Source: Kuschelorhynchus macadamiae (taxonomy: Eukaryota > Arthropoda > Insecta > Coleoptera > Curculionidae). From it: a stretch of DNA of 64,000 nt. The stretch lies in contig JAUTXW010002478.1 of the NCBI GenBank assembly GCA_030620095.1, forward strand, positions 248,001 to 312,000, written 5' to 3'. A program made the translations under genes and the position numbers. Positions within the stretch are counted from its first letter, which is position 1, and each line of letters starts with the position of its first letter. Below the pieces are notes generated by a model. The model made no database searches and was not told where the DNA came from. It saw nothing but the letters and a program-made list of their open reading frames with translations. Shown here in pieces: positions 1 to 11,045 of the stretch.

Positions 1-1440
1 TTTTGTCACAGGTTCCAAAAATATACTATTTGGTTGCAGATCAGATGTAGTAGGTGTGCTGCCATCGTTTGTGCTTCCAAAGTGCTGCCTTATTGTGCTC
101 TCCGCCACAGTTGAAAAAAACATACCAAATTCATCAACCACTCTACTTTGCTCGGTAATCATTTCCCCATTCACTTTGAGATGTATTGGCTTGGCTTCTT
201 TGACTCTTCCCAGCTCTTCATTGACTATAGCCCACATTTGCCTCGTTGCATTGTCCGAGTTCATTATACGTATGTTTGTTGAAGTTTACCTTGGCTTTAG
301 TGACTGATTTTCTGTATTCCTTTTTCTGTTCCTTGTACAGTTGGTAAATGTTTTCATCTTCCGTCTGCCGAGTCAGTAAATACAGGTCATATAATTTTTC
401 TTTCTCTTGTCTTAGCTCGGCAGTATACCAGTTATGCAATTTTTGATACTTTATTTGTTTTCTTGGACACGTTGCATCGAGATGCCAAACAAAACCCTGT
501 AAGAAGAATTCAAAGGCAGAATCAATGTTTGATACTTCGATACCATTCCAGTGTTCTTGTCTTATCCCATGTTTCAGATCACTCAGATTTTTCTTTGTTA
601 GGATTCTTTTGTATATTTTTGTGTTTTCAATGGGATTTCCTTGTGGACTGATACTAATCAGTAGTTCCTGTAGTGTGCGATCTGATAGGTGAGGTTCCGA
701 TATTGTATTCTGTATTAAGCTGTCGTCAATGTTCGTTATCATGTAGTCAATTGATGTACTTGAAGTTTTGCCCGCCGTTGATGTGAAAATTCTTGTTGGT
801 CCAGTACAGTGGTTCTTTAGTTCGAATGAGTCCAATAAGTTCATTAAGAGTTTAAAAGAGTAGTAAAAGAGTAGTCTTTTTTCAGACTATTGATGTTTAA
901 GTCCCCACATATAATTACCTTTGCACACCTATTTAAACAATACTCAATGAGACTAGATGTTTGATTCAAAAATGTCTCGATACTTCCTGAGGGTGGCTTG
1001 TATATGGTTATTCCCATTATTTTTAATGATTCTAGAATTATCTCTATTCCACAGCATTCTATTTGCATCTCCACAGCAAAACTCTTTACTGTTTCAATTG
1101 GCTTGGCAATTAGATTATTGTTTGTGTAGATTGCAGTCTCTCCATGTAAATGCGCACTACGACAGAAGAACGTTTGTAGGGTATATTCTGGGATATTCAT
1201 ACTTGTCGCTGCATCATTGTTTATCCATGTTTCTGATACACAGAGGATGTGAGGAGACTTTTCTTTGCATAAAGCTTCTAACAGGTTGAGTTTATTAGCG
1301 ATGTTTTGAATATTAATATGGTAAACTAAGAGCTTGCCCCATTGATGTTTTGTCAGTTCTCCATTATTAATTGTGACAGTCGGGGTATAAAAAATTATAT
1401 GTGTTTTCCTTTTCCACCATGTCTTGCTCAAAATTGTCAT
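1..1440 (-). pseudogene. Element A ORF2: apurinic-type endonuclease and start of linker, frameshifted, partial
   Basis: This encodes the N-terminal endonuclease (EEP/exonuclease III fold) that nicks target DNA for target-primed reverse transcription. Reading from 1440 downward, the visible family marks are SETWINNDA, a YKPPSG stretch, CGDLNIN (catalytic D and N) and, after a frameshift at about 844, PTRIF followed by SIDYMITNI. A further frameshift near 220-240 leads into the linker (MWAIVNEELGRV). No reverse transcriptase motif is reached before the edge. The ATG at 1440 overlaps the ORF1 end by 74 bp, the usual overlapping-ORF layout of Jockey-like elements. Two or more frameshifts make it non-functional. 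Confidence 0.8.
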
Positions 1441-1694
1441 TGGTAGTCTCTGGATTACCTTGAGTCGAAGCCCTTTCTAGTAAGTTTTCGTAGGTAATAT
1501 TGTTTTGGGTGATGAAATTTTGCTGCTCTGTTAGAGTTGCCACAGTTCTTTTATTTATGTAGTTGCTGCAGATATAACTTAGAACCCTGTACCTACTTTT
1601 TGTGGTTATTTCGCCATTTTCTAGAATGTGGTAGTCTTGAAGCAATCTGTTGCAATCAATGAAATGAGCTGTTTCGTTAGTTTTATAGAACATT
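1367..1694 (-). pseudogene. Element A ORF1, C-terminal segment
   Basis: An open stretch of about 108 codons ends at 1367. It starts exactly at the insertion junction and continues the zinc-knuckle ORF1 read at 4743-5857 in the same frame: KIDYFQM on the far side, FYKTNETAHF on this side. No domain of its own is recognisable. It is charged and ends just inside ORF2. I infer that it is the tail of the gag-like nucleic-acid-binding protein. Confidence 0.7.
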
Positions 1695-4220
1695 CTATTT
1701 ATTGAGGATCTCCAAACCTATTTTGAACAAAATATCTGTCACTCTATTGAAATTTACACAGGGGATATTAACATAAACATTGCTGATAGAGAAAGTAACA
1801 TAGTTAATGAATATTTGTCTGTAATGGGGCAACAGGGTTTTCTTTCCTATGTTAACTCTCCCACTAGAATAACTAACAATACGTCCACATGCATAGACCA
1901 CATATTCGTAAGGCAAAAACTAAGAGGTCAAAATCTAATTTTTAAATCATTTAGATTGCAAAGTGATACCACTGATCACCTACCAATAATGTTATTCATA
2001 CATAACAATAAAATACAAACAGATACAATAATAAAACCATCCCAAAACACCTATAGTGTGTTTAATGAAAGGCTGTTTAAAGAGAAAATTGCAACCCAGA
2101 ACTGGGAAGAAGTCTTAAACTCTGATGACTCAGATGAGGCCACGGACATGTTTATTAATATATTTACAAAAATAAAAAAAGAAACCATAACTATATGTAA
2201 ATCAAAAAATAGACCTAATAAAAAAATTAAAGATTGGATGACAGAAGGATAAAATAAAACATCGAGACAAATTAAAGAAAAAACTCTTAAGAAAATTCTC
2301 ACCAGCATTGAAAATTGAATATAAGCATTATAGAAATCATTTGAATAAATTATTAAAAATACAAAAATTTAATTACTATAGGACACAAATTGAAAACAAC
2401 AAAAACAAGCTTAAAAATATGTACAAAATTATAAAAGATGCTACTAATGTAGGTAACAAAAAACAAAAAGAGTGTCTTAAATTCTCACCAGCATTGAAAA
2501 TTGAATATAAGCATTATAGAAATCATTTGAATAAATTATTAAAAATACAAAAATTTAATTACTATAGGACACAAATTGAAAACAACAAAAACAAGCTTAA
2601 AAATATGTACAAAATTATAAAAGATGCTACTAATGTAGGTAACAAAAAACAAAAAGAGTGTCTTACCCTTAATAATGATAACAACACACCTTTTAATGAT
2701 AACATTCAAATGGCCAACCATTGCAATGAATATTTTACTAATATTGGTATTGAAATGGCAAAGAACATTAATACTTCAGTCATTACCACTAAAATTAAAA
2801 ACAATAATGCCTCTATGTTTTTGACCCCTGTATCTGAGCAGGAAATAATAACACAAATCGCCTCTCTTAAAAATGATAGTGCTCCGGGAATGGATGATAT
2901 CACATCAAAACTTATTAAACTTGTTCATTTGGACATAGTGTTACCCATATCTCATATAATAAATCTTATTTTTAAAAGTGGAATTGTACCCAAGCATTTT
3001 AAACAGTCAGTTATTGTACCTATACATAAGTCAAGTTCAAAGAAAAAAATTGAAAATTTTTGCCCAATTAATCAACAATTTTGCTAAAATATTTGAAAAA
3101 TGTCTCAAGGATAGGTTAACCAAATTTTATAATGTGTTTAATATATTGTCAAAAAATCAGTTAGGGAAGGACTTGGTACGACTGAGGCTATATACTGTTT
3201 GACATCTGAAGTTATTAAAAAATCTAAATAACAATTGAAAATGTCTTGCTGTCTTTATTGATCTCTCGAAGGCATTTGACACTGTTCCACACAACCAACT
3301 TATCAGCACTTTAATGCAGTATGGAGTTAGGGGAATGGTGTTGAAGGTCTTCAAGAGCTACCTGACAGATCGGGAGCAGTGTGTCACAGTAAACGGTGAG
3401 CTCAGTACAGCCTTGAAAATCCAAATTGGTGTCCCGCAAGGGACAATTCTAAGCCCAATTCTTTTTATTAGCTACATAAACTTGTTATTGGACTTAAGCA
3501 CTAATGGCACAATCATATCATATGCAGATGATACTGCAATTCTTTTCTCTGGTAATACCTGGAACGAAACTAAAATCAAAACTGAAACTGGATTTAAAGA
3601 AGTTAAAAACTGGCTGGATGCACGAGGGCTGTCACTCAATATCAGTAAAACAAATTACATACCTTTCTCCATGACGTCAGTGAATAGGCCAACTTTTAAT
3701 AAGACCACTTGTGACAATAATGCTGTTTCTGAAATCCAGGCAGTAACAAAGACAAAATATCTCGGAATATTTATTGATCAACACCTCAGATGGACAGATC
3801 ACGTGGAATATCTCACAAATAAAATTCGCAAATTAATATAAAAATTCTATATTTTGAGGCAATTCCTTCACCAAATTATTGACACAAATATAAAAATCTT
3901 TAATTGAATCCTTACTTAGGTATGGACTTGTAATATGGAGAGGGGCATACAAATCTAATCTGCTTCCAATAAACATAGTGCAGAATTATATTTTAAGAAT
4001 AATTTATAAGAGAAACAGACTTTTTCCTACAAACAGATTGTATAATCAGGAAATTAACAATTTGAACTCTTTATATACACAATTAGCCTGCTCCTTTTTT
4101 TACAAAAATAAAAGATTACAGACTTATATACAACATGAACACAACACAAGGCAAAATGCAAACAATAACTTAACACTGCCTATGAGTAATAGAACCATAA
4201 ATCTGCATTTTGTTACTTAG
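1695..4220 (+). pseudogene. Element B ORF2: partial endonuclease plus reverse transcriptase, multiply frameshifted
   Basis: Domains in order: the end of the endonuclease (GDININI near 1757, SPTRITNN, CIDHIF near 1890), a lysine-rich linker, then reverse transcriptase. RT motifs are SAPGMDDI (about 2878), VIVPIHKS (3012), FIDLSKAFD (motif A Asp, about 3258), GVPQGTILSP (3430) and YADDTAI (motif C, about 3521). The C-terminal tail has LACSFFYKNK and HEHNTRQ. Frameshifts lie near 2255, 3065, 3170, 3235 and after 3841. Both catalytic aspartate motifs survive, but the protein cannot be made as one chain. A 186-bp tandem duplication sits in the linker. Confidence 0.85.
2295..2666 (+). repeat. Perfect 186-bp tandem duplication in element B
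   Basis: Copy 1 is 2295-2480 and copy 2 is 2481-2666, and I see no mismatch between them. 186 is divisible by three, so the duplication keeps the reading frame and repeats 62 residues of the endonuclease-RT linker. The perfect identity in an otherwise decayed element implies that it is recent. Confidence 0.9.
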
Positions 4221-4742
4221 CTCCCAAATTTTACAACTTGATACCTCCTGATAGCACATAACTTAAAGTTGTTTAACAAGAAAAGTAGGCTTATATTCTT
4301 TCAAATTTGGATCTCTTTTCTACTTTACTATAGTGATCAGCCCTAATCATGTTGTGCTCGCTTTCATTGTTGGTGTGTTTCAGGGTGATCCTTGATGACT
4401 AATGTTTAGCATAATTTAACACTTAATATTTAAATTTTTTTTCTTCAAATTATGCTGCTTCTACAACAACCTTTTTTGTGGCAATATGTTTTCTCTATTG
4501 GGTTTTATAGGCTTAGTTATACTTGGTTGATTGATCATTATCATGGGATTTTTTGGATTTTCTTAAATGTTTATTCTTTTAAAACTTCATATTATTTATA
4601 GTTAACACATGGAGTACATACAGACGTCATTTGTACATCTAGGTACTGTCTCAGAATAACAATCATAAAATTATGTGAATTATTGTAGAATGGAAAATTT
4701 ATACTATGAAATGTATGTGTATTTTGAAATAAATAAATAAAT
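4221..4742 (+). other. Element B 3' UTR and AAAT tail
   Basis: No open frame of note. It ends in a short AAAT/AATA repeat (about 4727-4742), the tail type seen in many insect non-LTR elements, directly before the AACATT target duplication. Confidence 0.65.
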
Positions 4743-5857
4743 AACATTTGAAAATAGTCTATCTTGGCTCGGAGAGTATTTAGGAGGTACTGATGAGATG
4801 GACAGTTTACATCACTCGCTTTGTGCAAAATATTGTAATTTTGCTTGTATTTTTCATTGACCGTAATGCAGTTGTTACACTTTTTGTTAAGTTTTGGGCA
4901 CTCTTTAAAATGATGTCCTTCAGAACAGTATTCACACACTATTGTATTTGGGCATGATTCCATTTTGTGGTAGTACTGTTGGCACTTAAAACACCTTGTC
5001 ACACTTAAATCCTCAACAACACTGTATCGCTGTTAATTTATAAATATTTTTTGTTCCACCATTAGTTTGTGGAAAACTTTCGGAGAACATTCGCCAAATA
5101 CTGTACTATGTGTATCCGGATGTTTAGGTCTTCTTATATAAGTAATTTTTATATCATCTGACTCATCTATGAAAATATTCTGCTCTTTGATAGCTTGTGT
5201 AATATGTTCCTCATTGAAGTCACTCTGGAATCCAAGGATTTTAAATCGAGGCATTCTCATTTTAGTGATCTGTACATCGTAATCTTTCAGTTTACTTTCT
5301 GCTTCTTGTTTTAGAATATGAATATCATACTTTTTAAGGCATTTAATAATCATACCGCCATTTTTTGTGTTTCTCGTACCCCTAATAGCCACCTTAAGTT
5401 CTGCAGGCCGTATAGTTTGCTTTACATCAGAGTTAGTTTTGATTGTATCTTGGTGCTGTTTGGGTTTAATTATGATATTTGCTATATTACTGACGGGAGC
5501 CCTTATAGGTTTAGTTTTAGTTATCATGTTCTGCTGCAACACGGTGCTATATAATGAAGGCGATATGTCCTAGACCTTTTTTTCTAAATCACTTAATTTT
5601 TGTCGCAACATCTCTATTAGTTCGTCTTTAGTTGTAATAATACTGATTTTGTCTTCGATAGTCCCTTTTAGAAGAGTATGTGTCTCAAAAATTTCAAATT
5701 TGTTGCAGTGGAATTTTATTTTCCTCTCTTTGTTCTGTTACTTTCACCTCAGAAGAAGTTATCTGGGAGCACTGCTTACAAATTTTGCATTTACATACAT
5801 CGCAAGGGAAAACGAGATTTGTATTTCCCCCGTTTCTCCGCAATCATTGCAGTCCAT
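4743..5857 (-). pseudogene. Element A ORF1: Cys-rich N-terminus, coiled coil, RRM-like region and CCHC knuckles
   Basis: Gag-like nucleic-acid-binding protein of element A. Likely start is the ATG at 5857 (MDCNDCGETGEI). A cysteine-rich stretch follows (CDVCKCKICKQC), read after a frameshift near 5810. Next comes a helical segment ending LSDLEKKV with a stop near 5574, then a gag/RRM-like block (VAIRGTRNTKNGGMIIKC). After one in-frame TAA near 5035 come CCHC knuckles: CFKCQQYYHKMESC (C-x2-C-x4-H-x4-C) and CEYCSEGHHFKEC. It continues into 1367-1694 past element B. At least two stops and two frameshifts are present. It acts in the retrotransposon RNP, by family analogy. Confidence 0.75.
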
Positions 5858-7926
5858 TCTGCCAGATTCAAAATAAAGATGAAACTAATTGTACTAAACG
5901 CAGTACATTTTTCATTTCGTCGGTGACCCTGAATCTCTGCTTGGTCCGATGCTACTACGTCTTATCGGTATTGGAATATGGAATGCGTTTTTTGTCACTT
6001 TATTGTTTACATATTAGTTTATCGCAATTTTCGGGGAGGTTTCAGTTTTAATTACGATTACATTATAACACTGTGATAGAGGAAATTCACACGGAACTAA
6101 CAATACCAAACACTTGTTTTTTATCGATGTTCTTACTAACAAAAACTTCAAAATTACAGGACCCACATTCGCTTCAATTTACAACTGTTATTAAAACTTA
6201 GAACATATTTGTTTTTCGGTTTGCATGTTGAAATGCTGAAACTTTCACAGATAAACCCAAATTAATTTTATTTCAAGAATTAACTTTTTATGTATACACA
6301 CAATAAAAATAAACCACCACAACGATGGCTTTTCCATAACCATAAAACCCTAAGTCCTTTCGTACTAACAGTTCAATAATGTAAAAATGATCTGTATTAT
6401 ATACATTATGGAATTCCACATTAGGCAGGTTTCTGGCTTATAACACATAATTTGCATTACATTATATAAGTAATGTTCAAAAATTCTGTTATGCACAGCA
6501 TTGTGTTAGACAAGGTCTGGCCTACTTAGGTTTTACTGTATAAACAAATGTCCTATTCAAAAGTGTATTTACTCATCCAGTCCCAGACCATAAAAGCTAT
6601 TTAACAAAATATCCATTAATATATGGCAAATTGAGAGGGAAAAAGCCTAATAGGTATCTAAATTTTCCATTTTATTCATAGGGACTTAAAGGTTTTGGTC
6701 TTGAAATTTCATATGTAATGAAGAATATTTTGCTAAAAAACAGTGCAGTCATCACAAAAAAAAGTTTGGGACATTAAAAAGGGGTGGAGACATAACCCTT
6801 TACTTTGATCCAAATTATAATGATACTGTTTTGTAGATCCTACAAAAAGTAAATTTGTCTAACAATTTTTATTAATCTCTAAATCTTTTTAAAATGTAGA
6901 ATATGGATTAAAAAACTAAGAAATTAAAATAAAACATTGCCATCCTGTATCTTGGAAAATACGAGTTTTTGGACAAAATGATACTTTAACTTTTATACTT
7001 AAAATTATTGAAATAATTATATCCTAAATTTTCAGAGTTTATTTCTGAATCACCCTGTATATAAGATGCTTATTTTTTAAGCAATATAAATAATTATGTG
7101 CCCAACCAAAATGTTTCTGATTTTATATAATATACAAAACCAAAACATTTAAAAAAATCATCTAAATGGAACTGTTCTTGAGGAAAAACCTTTATTGACT
7201 TAGATAATATTAAATGATGACATATGGTTAATGATCGAGCCAACCAACTAATATTACAGGGCAATTTGGATCAGATTTATGAGACCCTCTGTAGTTTCAC
7301 AAAAATTCTACATATCTATACATTTTAGTGACAGCTAGGTGAATTTACAAATTTGAAATATCTACTGAATATCCTTTATCTTAACATAAGCCAAGTATCT
7401 ATGTGTTAAAAATGCATTACAACTGTTCACAAGGACTGTTGCAAATTTAACACATTAACTAGCACCCATTACAATACTGGTTGACCAAGAAAATAGATTA
7501 ACAGACAAAATTATTCACCATTACTGCACAATGCACTGCAATGTCAATACACATTATTCTTGTTACAAATGGCCAATTTATACTTTCACTTCCAAAAAGA
7601 AGAGATTTTGTGGATATTTCACAACATAACAAATGAGACAGTTATTTGATTTGTTATTTTTAAATTTATATTCAAGACATCAATAACAAAAGTAGGGATC
7701 TTGTTTATATTTAAAGAAACGAGTTCAAGTACAATAAGTACAAAAACTAATTTGTTTATGTCAAGGCAAGTCTTTTCCAAGTACCGAGTAAATGCAAGAA
7801 AAAAATCAATAAAACAATTGAAATTTGCAAATATATAAAATAAAACAATACTTATTTATCCAGCTGTCAAAGAAGACAGGTAAAATGCCGACTAGGTTTT
7901 GATCAAAACATAATTGAATTACTTAC
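5858..7926. other. Non-coding, AT-rich; possible 5' UTR of element A and dispersed repeat
   Basis: The 5' end of element A is not defined (perhaps near 6050). 6900-7070 contains CCTGTATCT and CACCCTGTATAT motifs that recur around 36950-37300, so it is probably a copy of a dispersed repeat. No exon continuing the PDZ gene was recognised here. 7190-7560 read on minus ends in an AATAAA-like signal and could be 3' UTR, but this is speculation. Confidence 0.4.
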
Positions 7927-8061
7927 CTCTCCACTTTCCGCTGCCGGGGAGTCCTCCAGAATATTGTAAATTATAGGTGGTAGTCCCGGTTTTTGTAACA
8001 ACGAGAATCCTAAACTTGAATTTTCACTTCGATTTAAAACTACTAATAACTCTTCAGCCAT
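7927..8061 (-). CDS. First coding exon of a PDZ-domain protein (host gene)
   Basis: 45 codons from ATG at 8061 to a consensus donor (GTAAGT) whose G is at 7926, ending in phase 0. The peptide MAEELLVVLNRSE then SLGFSLLQKPGLPP has the PDZ carboxylate-binding loop (LGFSL, a GLGF variant). After beta-strands B and C it reads SPAAESGE, the turn before the missing GD.I..VN part of the fold. PDZ domains bind C-terminal tails of partner proteins in scaffolds. I chose this ATG over the in-frame one at 8115 because the domain begins right after it. The later exons are not found in the window, and I cannot name the gene. Confidence 0.75.
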
Positions 8062-8934
8062 TGTCAGATACCATTGATTTTGGTATTTTTTACACTTTCT
8101 GCACAAGCACAACACTCGAACTCTACATAACCTCGTCCATAACTAGTAAACTGTAAAATAGATCGTTCGGCGCAAGGGAGCAGCACCTACCAGGCATTTA
8201 TTCCGTACCTTGTGGTTTGTACTCGTTAAATCATTACCAATAACAGGGCCGTTTCTAGAATATTTCGTCACCTGGGTCAATACAAAAAAAAAATCACGCC
8301 GTTTCTGCGTTTCTCAGTATAGTTTGTTCAACACAGGTTGTTAATTGATGTGGCTCATTTCCGAAGGAGCTTCCTCTCGTAAAAATAGTAAAAAAATATT
8401 ACATTAACAGGGTGTTGAAAAAATATTTTTTTAAATTTCCTTTTTGTTTCGACGCCACTGTGTTTGGTTAATAATACACCATTCTTCATTCTGTTTTGTT
8501 TGTAACAAAAAGCTATTTATCCTTTGTTGCTTTGCATTTGTGTCTTAAAATGAAGTCAAGGATATAATTTCACGTAGAGATAGGTGAAACAGCATGGCTA
8601 TAAGTATCCGGACGATATCCCTGAGGAAAAAAATGGTTAAAAGATATGGCCCATTCCTATTTAACAAATATAAACGTTGCTTTATGACCTACCTCTGTTT
8701 TTATACTTTTACCATGCATTCTCAGAACTCTAAGAACTGTTGATAAAAAAATGTTGATTTAACGAGGTGTTTGCCAAATTCGGTTCGGCTATAATGTGAC
8801 AAAAAGTAGCAAAGATTACCTTGGTAATCTTTTAAGTACATTTTGAACCACTTTCATTTGACCTATTGCTCTGATATTTAGTAGGTACACATGGTAAAGG
8901 TCCAAAGTCAATGCAGAACTTTTCTCATCTTAGA
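8062..8934. other. Upstream region of the PDZ gene and left flank of the provirus
   Basis: No convincing coding. 8062-8240 is slightly richer in GC and CG and is the likely promoter and 5' UTR of the PDZ gene. Near 8245 there is CAGGGCCGTTTCTAG, which resembles a hAT terminus, but no partner end was found. 8760-8934 is part of the dispersed repeat into which the provirus inserted. Confidence 0.4.
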
Positions 8935-8938
8935 CGTG

Positions 8939-9123
8939 AGTTACGTCCCCTATACTGATTAGGTTGCATTTATATAATTTAGATAAGAGAAACATATAAA
9001 TAGAGGTAAAATGTAAAATTGCGTTACTGTTAGTCTGTCCTCGATTCTGAACGTTTGTTTCATTTTTTAAAATAAAGCTACGTAATTTTTAAAAAGTGCT
9101 TTCCGCTCGACTACAACGTAACT
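8939..9123 (+). repeat. 5' LTR (185 bp)
   Basis: Starts AGTTACGTCCCC and ends CTACAACGTAACT. It contains a TATAAATAGAG box near 8994 and an AATAAA signal near 9070, so promoter and polyadenylation signals are both present. It differs from the 3' LTR at four positions (A/T, G/A, A/T and G/A). Confidence 0.92.
8990..9002 (+). promoter_or_regulatory. LTR TATA box
   Basis: CATATAAATAGAGG inside the 5' LTR, also present in the 3' LTR near 16658. This is the likely core promoter of the provirus. Confidence 0.6.
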
Positions 9124-9140
9124 GGCGCAGTCGCTAGGAT
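9123..9140 (+). other. Primer-binding site (tRNA-Ser type)
   Basis: TGGCGCAGTCGCTAGGAT starts at the last LTR base. It closely resembles the serine-tRNA primer site known from 17.6/297-type elements, so tRNA-Ser priming is inferred. Confidence 0.7.
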
Positions 9141-9818
9141 AGTGAAACGTGACAAAAAAAACACGGTTTTTTCCAAAAATTTATTCACTAAACCTACAAA
9201 ACAAGACGAATCGAAGAACCCAAAATTCAGAAACCGATTGGAAGAGAAATAGTGCCGATCTAAGGCGGCTTTCAAGAGGAAAAATCTGAAGAGAATTGGG
9301 AGCCTATTGGGAGCAGATAGTGCCGATCTAAGGCGACTTCCACAAGGACCATCTTCAACGGGGAACCCGACGGAAAGAGACGAGACAGCTAGCACATCAC
9401 CAAGAACCACTGGGGAGGACAAAAATCGCCGATCCAGCAGTTCAACTGGGGAGGACAAACATCGCCAAACCAGCGTAGATTTAAGGACCTAGGATAAGGA
9501 AGAAACAACAAGAAACCAACAAGAAAACCGATGAAACTCTTTTTTCTTCTAGTATTGTAAGTCGAAAACATTTTTTTTTTTACCAATTTTTCATATTTGC
9601 AATGTATTGTATATATATATTTTTGCGTATAACCATATTTTTCGTATATCCATATTTTTGCTTAAAAGTATATATTTTATATTTAGTGTATGTATACATA
9701 TATATAAATCGCCAAAATTGAGCTGTTTCGAGAATTTAATTTAGACGATCTAATCGACTCTATAAACGATCTATCAATTAATTCTGGTTCAACTGACAAT
9801 AAAACAAAAAATAAGAAA
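9141..9818 (+). other. Provirus leader with short direct repeats
   Basis: Untranslated leader before gag. GTGCCGATCTAAGGCG occurs at about 9256 and 9323, and ACTGGGGAGGACAAA occurs at about 9409 and 9448. A small open frame at 9307-9492 is built largely from these repeats and is unlikely to be a gene. A continuous open stretch runs into gag from about 9708 without an ATG. Packaging signals would be expected here. Confidence 0.55.
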
Positions 9819-10811
9819 ATGGCAACAAACTATACTCTTTTGCGTTATCAAGCAGATAATGTTCCAAATTTTGATGGAAATCCAAAATTGATACAAAGAT
9901 TTATAAGAGCCTCTGAAAATTTATTAAAAGCTTTTCAAAATGTAAATAACGTAAATGATCCTATAAACATTTGTCTATTTGATACCATATTAAGTAAATT
10001 AATAGGTAGAGCCGCAGAACTTATTGTTTCAAGAGCTGAATTAAATAATTGGAATTTAGTTAAACAAGCCCTAATAAATACTTTTGCGGATCAAAGATCT
10101 ATCGATTGCCTTATTCAAGATTTAATTAATTTAAAACCTTATAAAAATGAACATCCTTTCAATTTTGGTATGAGAATTCAAGATTCTAGAAGTTTACTTT
10201 CGGCAAAATTAAATGCTACAAATGAAGACGCCGCAACTAAATTAATTAAGATTACTCATTATGATGAATTCGCTTTAAAAACATTTATACGAGGTTTACC
10301 GTACAATATGCAATTAGTCATACGTTTAAAAAATCCAACTGTGCTTGAAGAAGCTATGGCCTTTGTGCGTGAAGAAGAAAATTTTATTTATTTTAAAAAT
10401 GCTCAAATGCAATTACCAAAAAATAAATCTGTACCAATAAGTACACCAAATTTACAAAATCAAAATCAAAAAGGACAACTAACATATAAACCAAATTATT
10501 CACATAATTTTAGTCCTAACTATTCGAACAATTTTAATCCAAACTATTTACAAAATAATCCTAATTTTCCAAGATTTCCAAATAATATAAACGGAAATAA
10601 TGTTCCAAGTTATTTTGGAAGAAATCCAAATAATTTCTCACAAAACTTTCAAAGACCAAATTTTACACAAAACTTACAAAGACCTATTTTTAATCAACCT
10701 AGACCTTTTATGAGAACAAATTCTAATTTTGCTCAAAACTCTATGAGAACTAGACAAGTAGAACCAATAGACACAAGCTCTGGTAATACTATTATTATTT
10801 ATATAATTTAA
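9819..10811 (+). CDS. gag: Provirus Gag
   Basis: 330 codons from ATG at 9819 (MATNYTLLRYQ). The N-terminal half is the errantivirus-type capsid with the VPNFDGNPK start and a repeated helical core up to about residue 200. It is followed by an Asn/Phe/Pro-rich tail with many NxxN and FQRPNF-type repeats instead of CCHC knuckles, as in other errantiviral Gags. It forms the particle shell around genomic RNA. The frame ends early at 10811. A coherent Asn-rich continuation is read in another frame to about 11036 and contains a two-copy 39-nt repeat (YADxQ...NFEN). The C-terminus is therefore frameshifted or truncated. Confidence 0.85.
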   Translation: MATNYTLLRYQADNVPNFDGNPKLIQRFIRASENLLKAFQNVNNVNDPINICLFDTILSKLIGRAAELIVSRAELNNWNLVKQALINTFADQRSIDCLIQDLINLKPYKNEHPFNFGMRIQDSRSLLSAKLNATNEDAATKLIKITHYDEFALKTFIRGLPYNMQLVIRLKNPTVLEEAMAFVREEENFIYFKNAQMQLPKNKSVPISTPNLQNQNQKGQLTYKPNYSHNFSPNYSNNFNPNYLQNNPNFPRFPNNINGNNVPSYFGRNPNNFSQNFQRPNFTQNLQRPIFNQPRPFMRTNSNFAQNSMRTRQVEPIDTSSGNTIIIYII

Positions 10812-11045
10812 TAATTTACAAAATAAAAAAGTAAATAGTGAACTTTATAACCAAGAAGTTTTACAGCAAAATACCACAAATGATATTCAAAATAATTATT
10901 ATGCTGATAAGCAAGGAATATTAAATTTTGAAAATATTGATTATGCTGATAATCAAGAAATATCGAATTTTGAAAATCCCTATTATGAACAAAATGATAT
11001 ATATATGCCAAACTATATCGATATGTGCCAAGAATAAGAATATGA

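Larger units (their letters stand above)
1..1694 (-). mobile_element. Non-LTR retrotransposon A, downstream part (runs off the left edge)
   Basis: This is the ORF1 3' end plus the first part of ORF2 of a Jockey/CR1-like non-LTR element on the minus strand. Its upstream part resumes at 4743, after the inserted element B. The join is supported by a 6-bp duplication (AACATT at 1689-1694 and 4743-4748) and by the ORF1 reading frame, which runs on when the insert is ignored. The reverse transcriptase itself lies outside the window. Confidence 0.8.
1695..4742 (+). mobile_element. Non-LTR retrotransposon B, 5'-truncated, inserted in element A
   Basis: About 3.05 kb. The left end falls inside the endonuclease domain, which is typical 5' truncation. 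The right end is an AAAT-type tail (about 4727-4742). It is flanked by AACATT on both sides, a short target-site duplication. Clade is Jockey/CR1-like by reverse transcriptase motifs; there is no RNase H. The 3' UTR is 4221-4726. Confidence 0.85.

Noticed and set aside
5318..6051. Several plus-strand ORFs opposite element A ORF1
   Set aside because: They are antisense shadows of a region whose minus-strand translation has knuckles and family motifs.
6330..6370. Resemblance to the sarcin-ricin region of large-subunit rRNA (TTAGTACGAAAGGAC on minus), possible mitochondrial insertion
   Set aside because: Only about 15 bases fit and the flanks do not look like 16S rRNA; probably chance.
8241..8290. 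hAT-like terminus CAGGGCCGTTTCTAG upstream of the PDZ exon
   Set aside because: No opposite end and no target duplication found.
9307..9492. 61-codon ORF in the provirus leader
   Set aside because: It is produced by short direct repeats, has no homologous counterpart that I know and lies in an untranslated leader.
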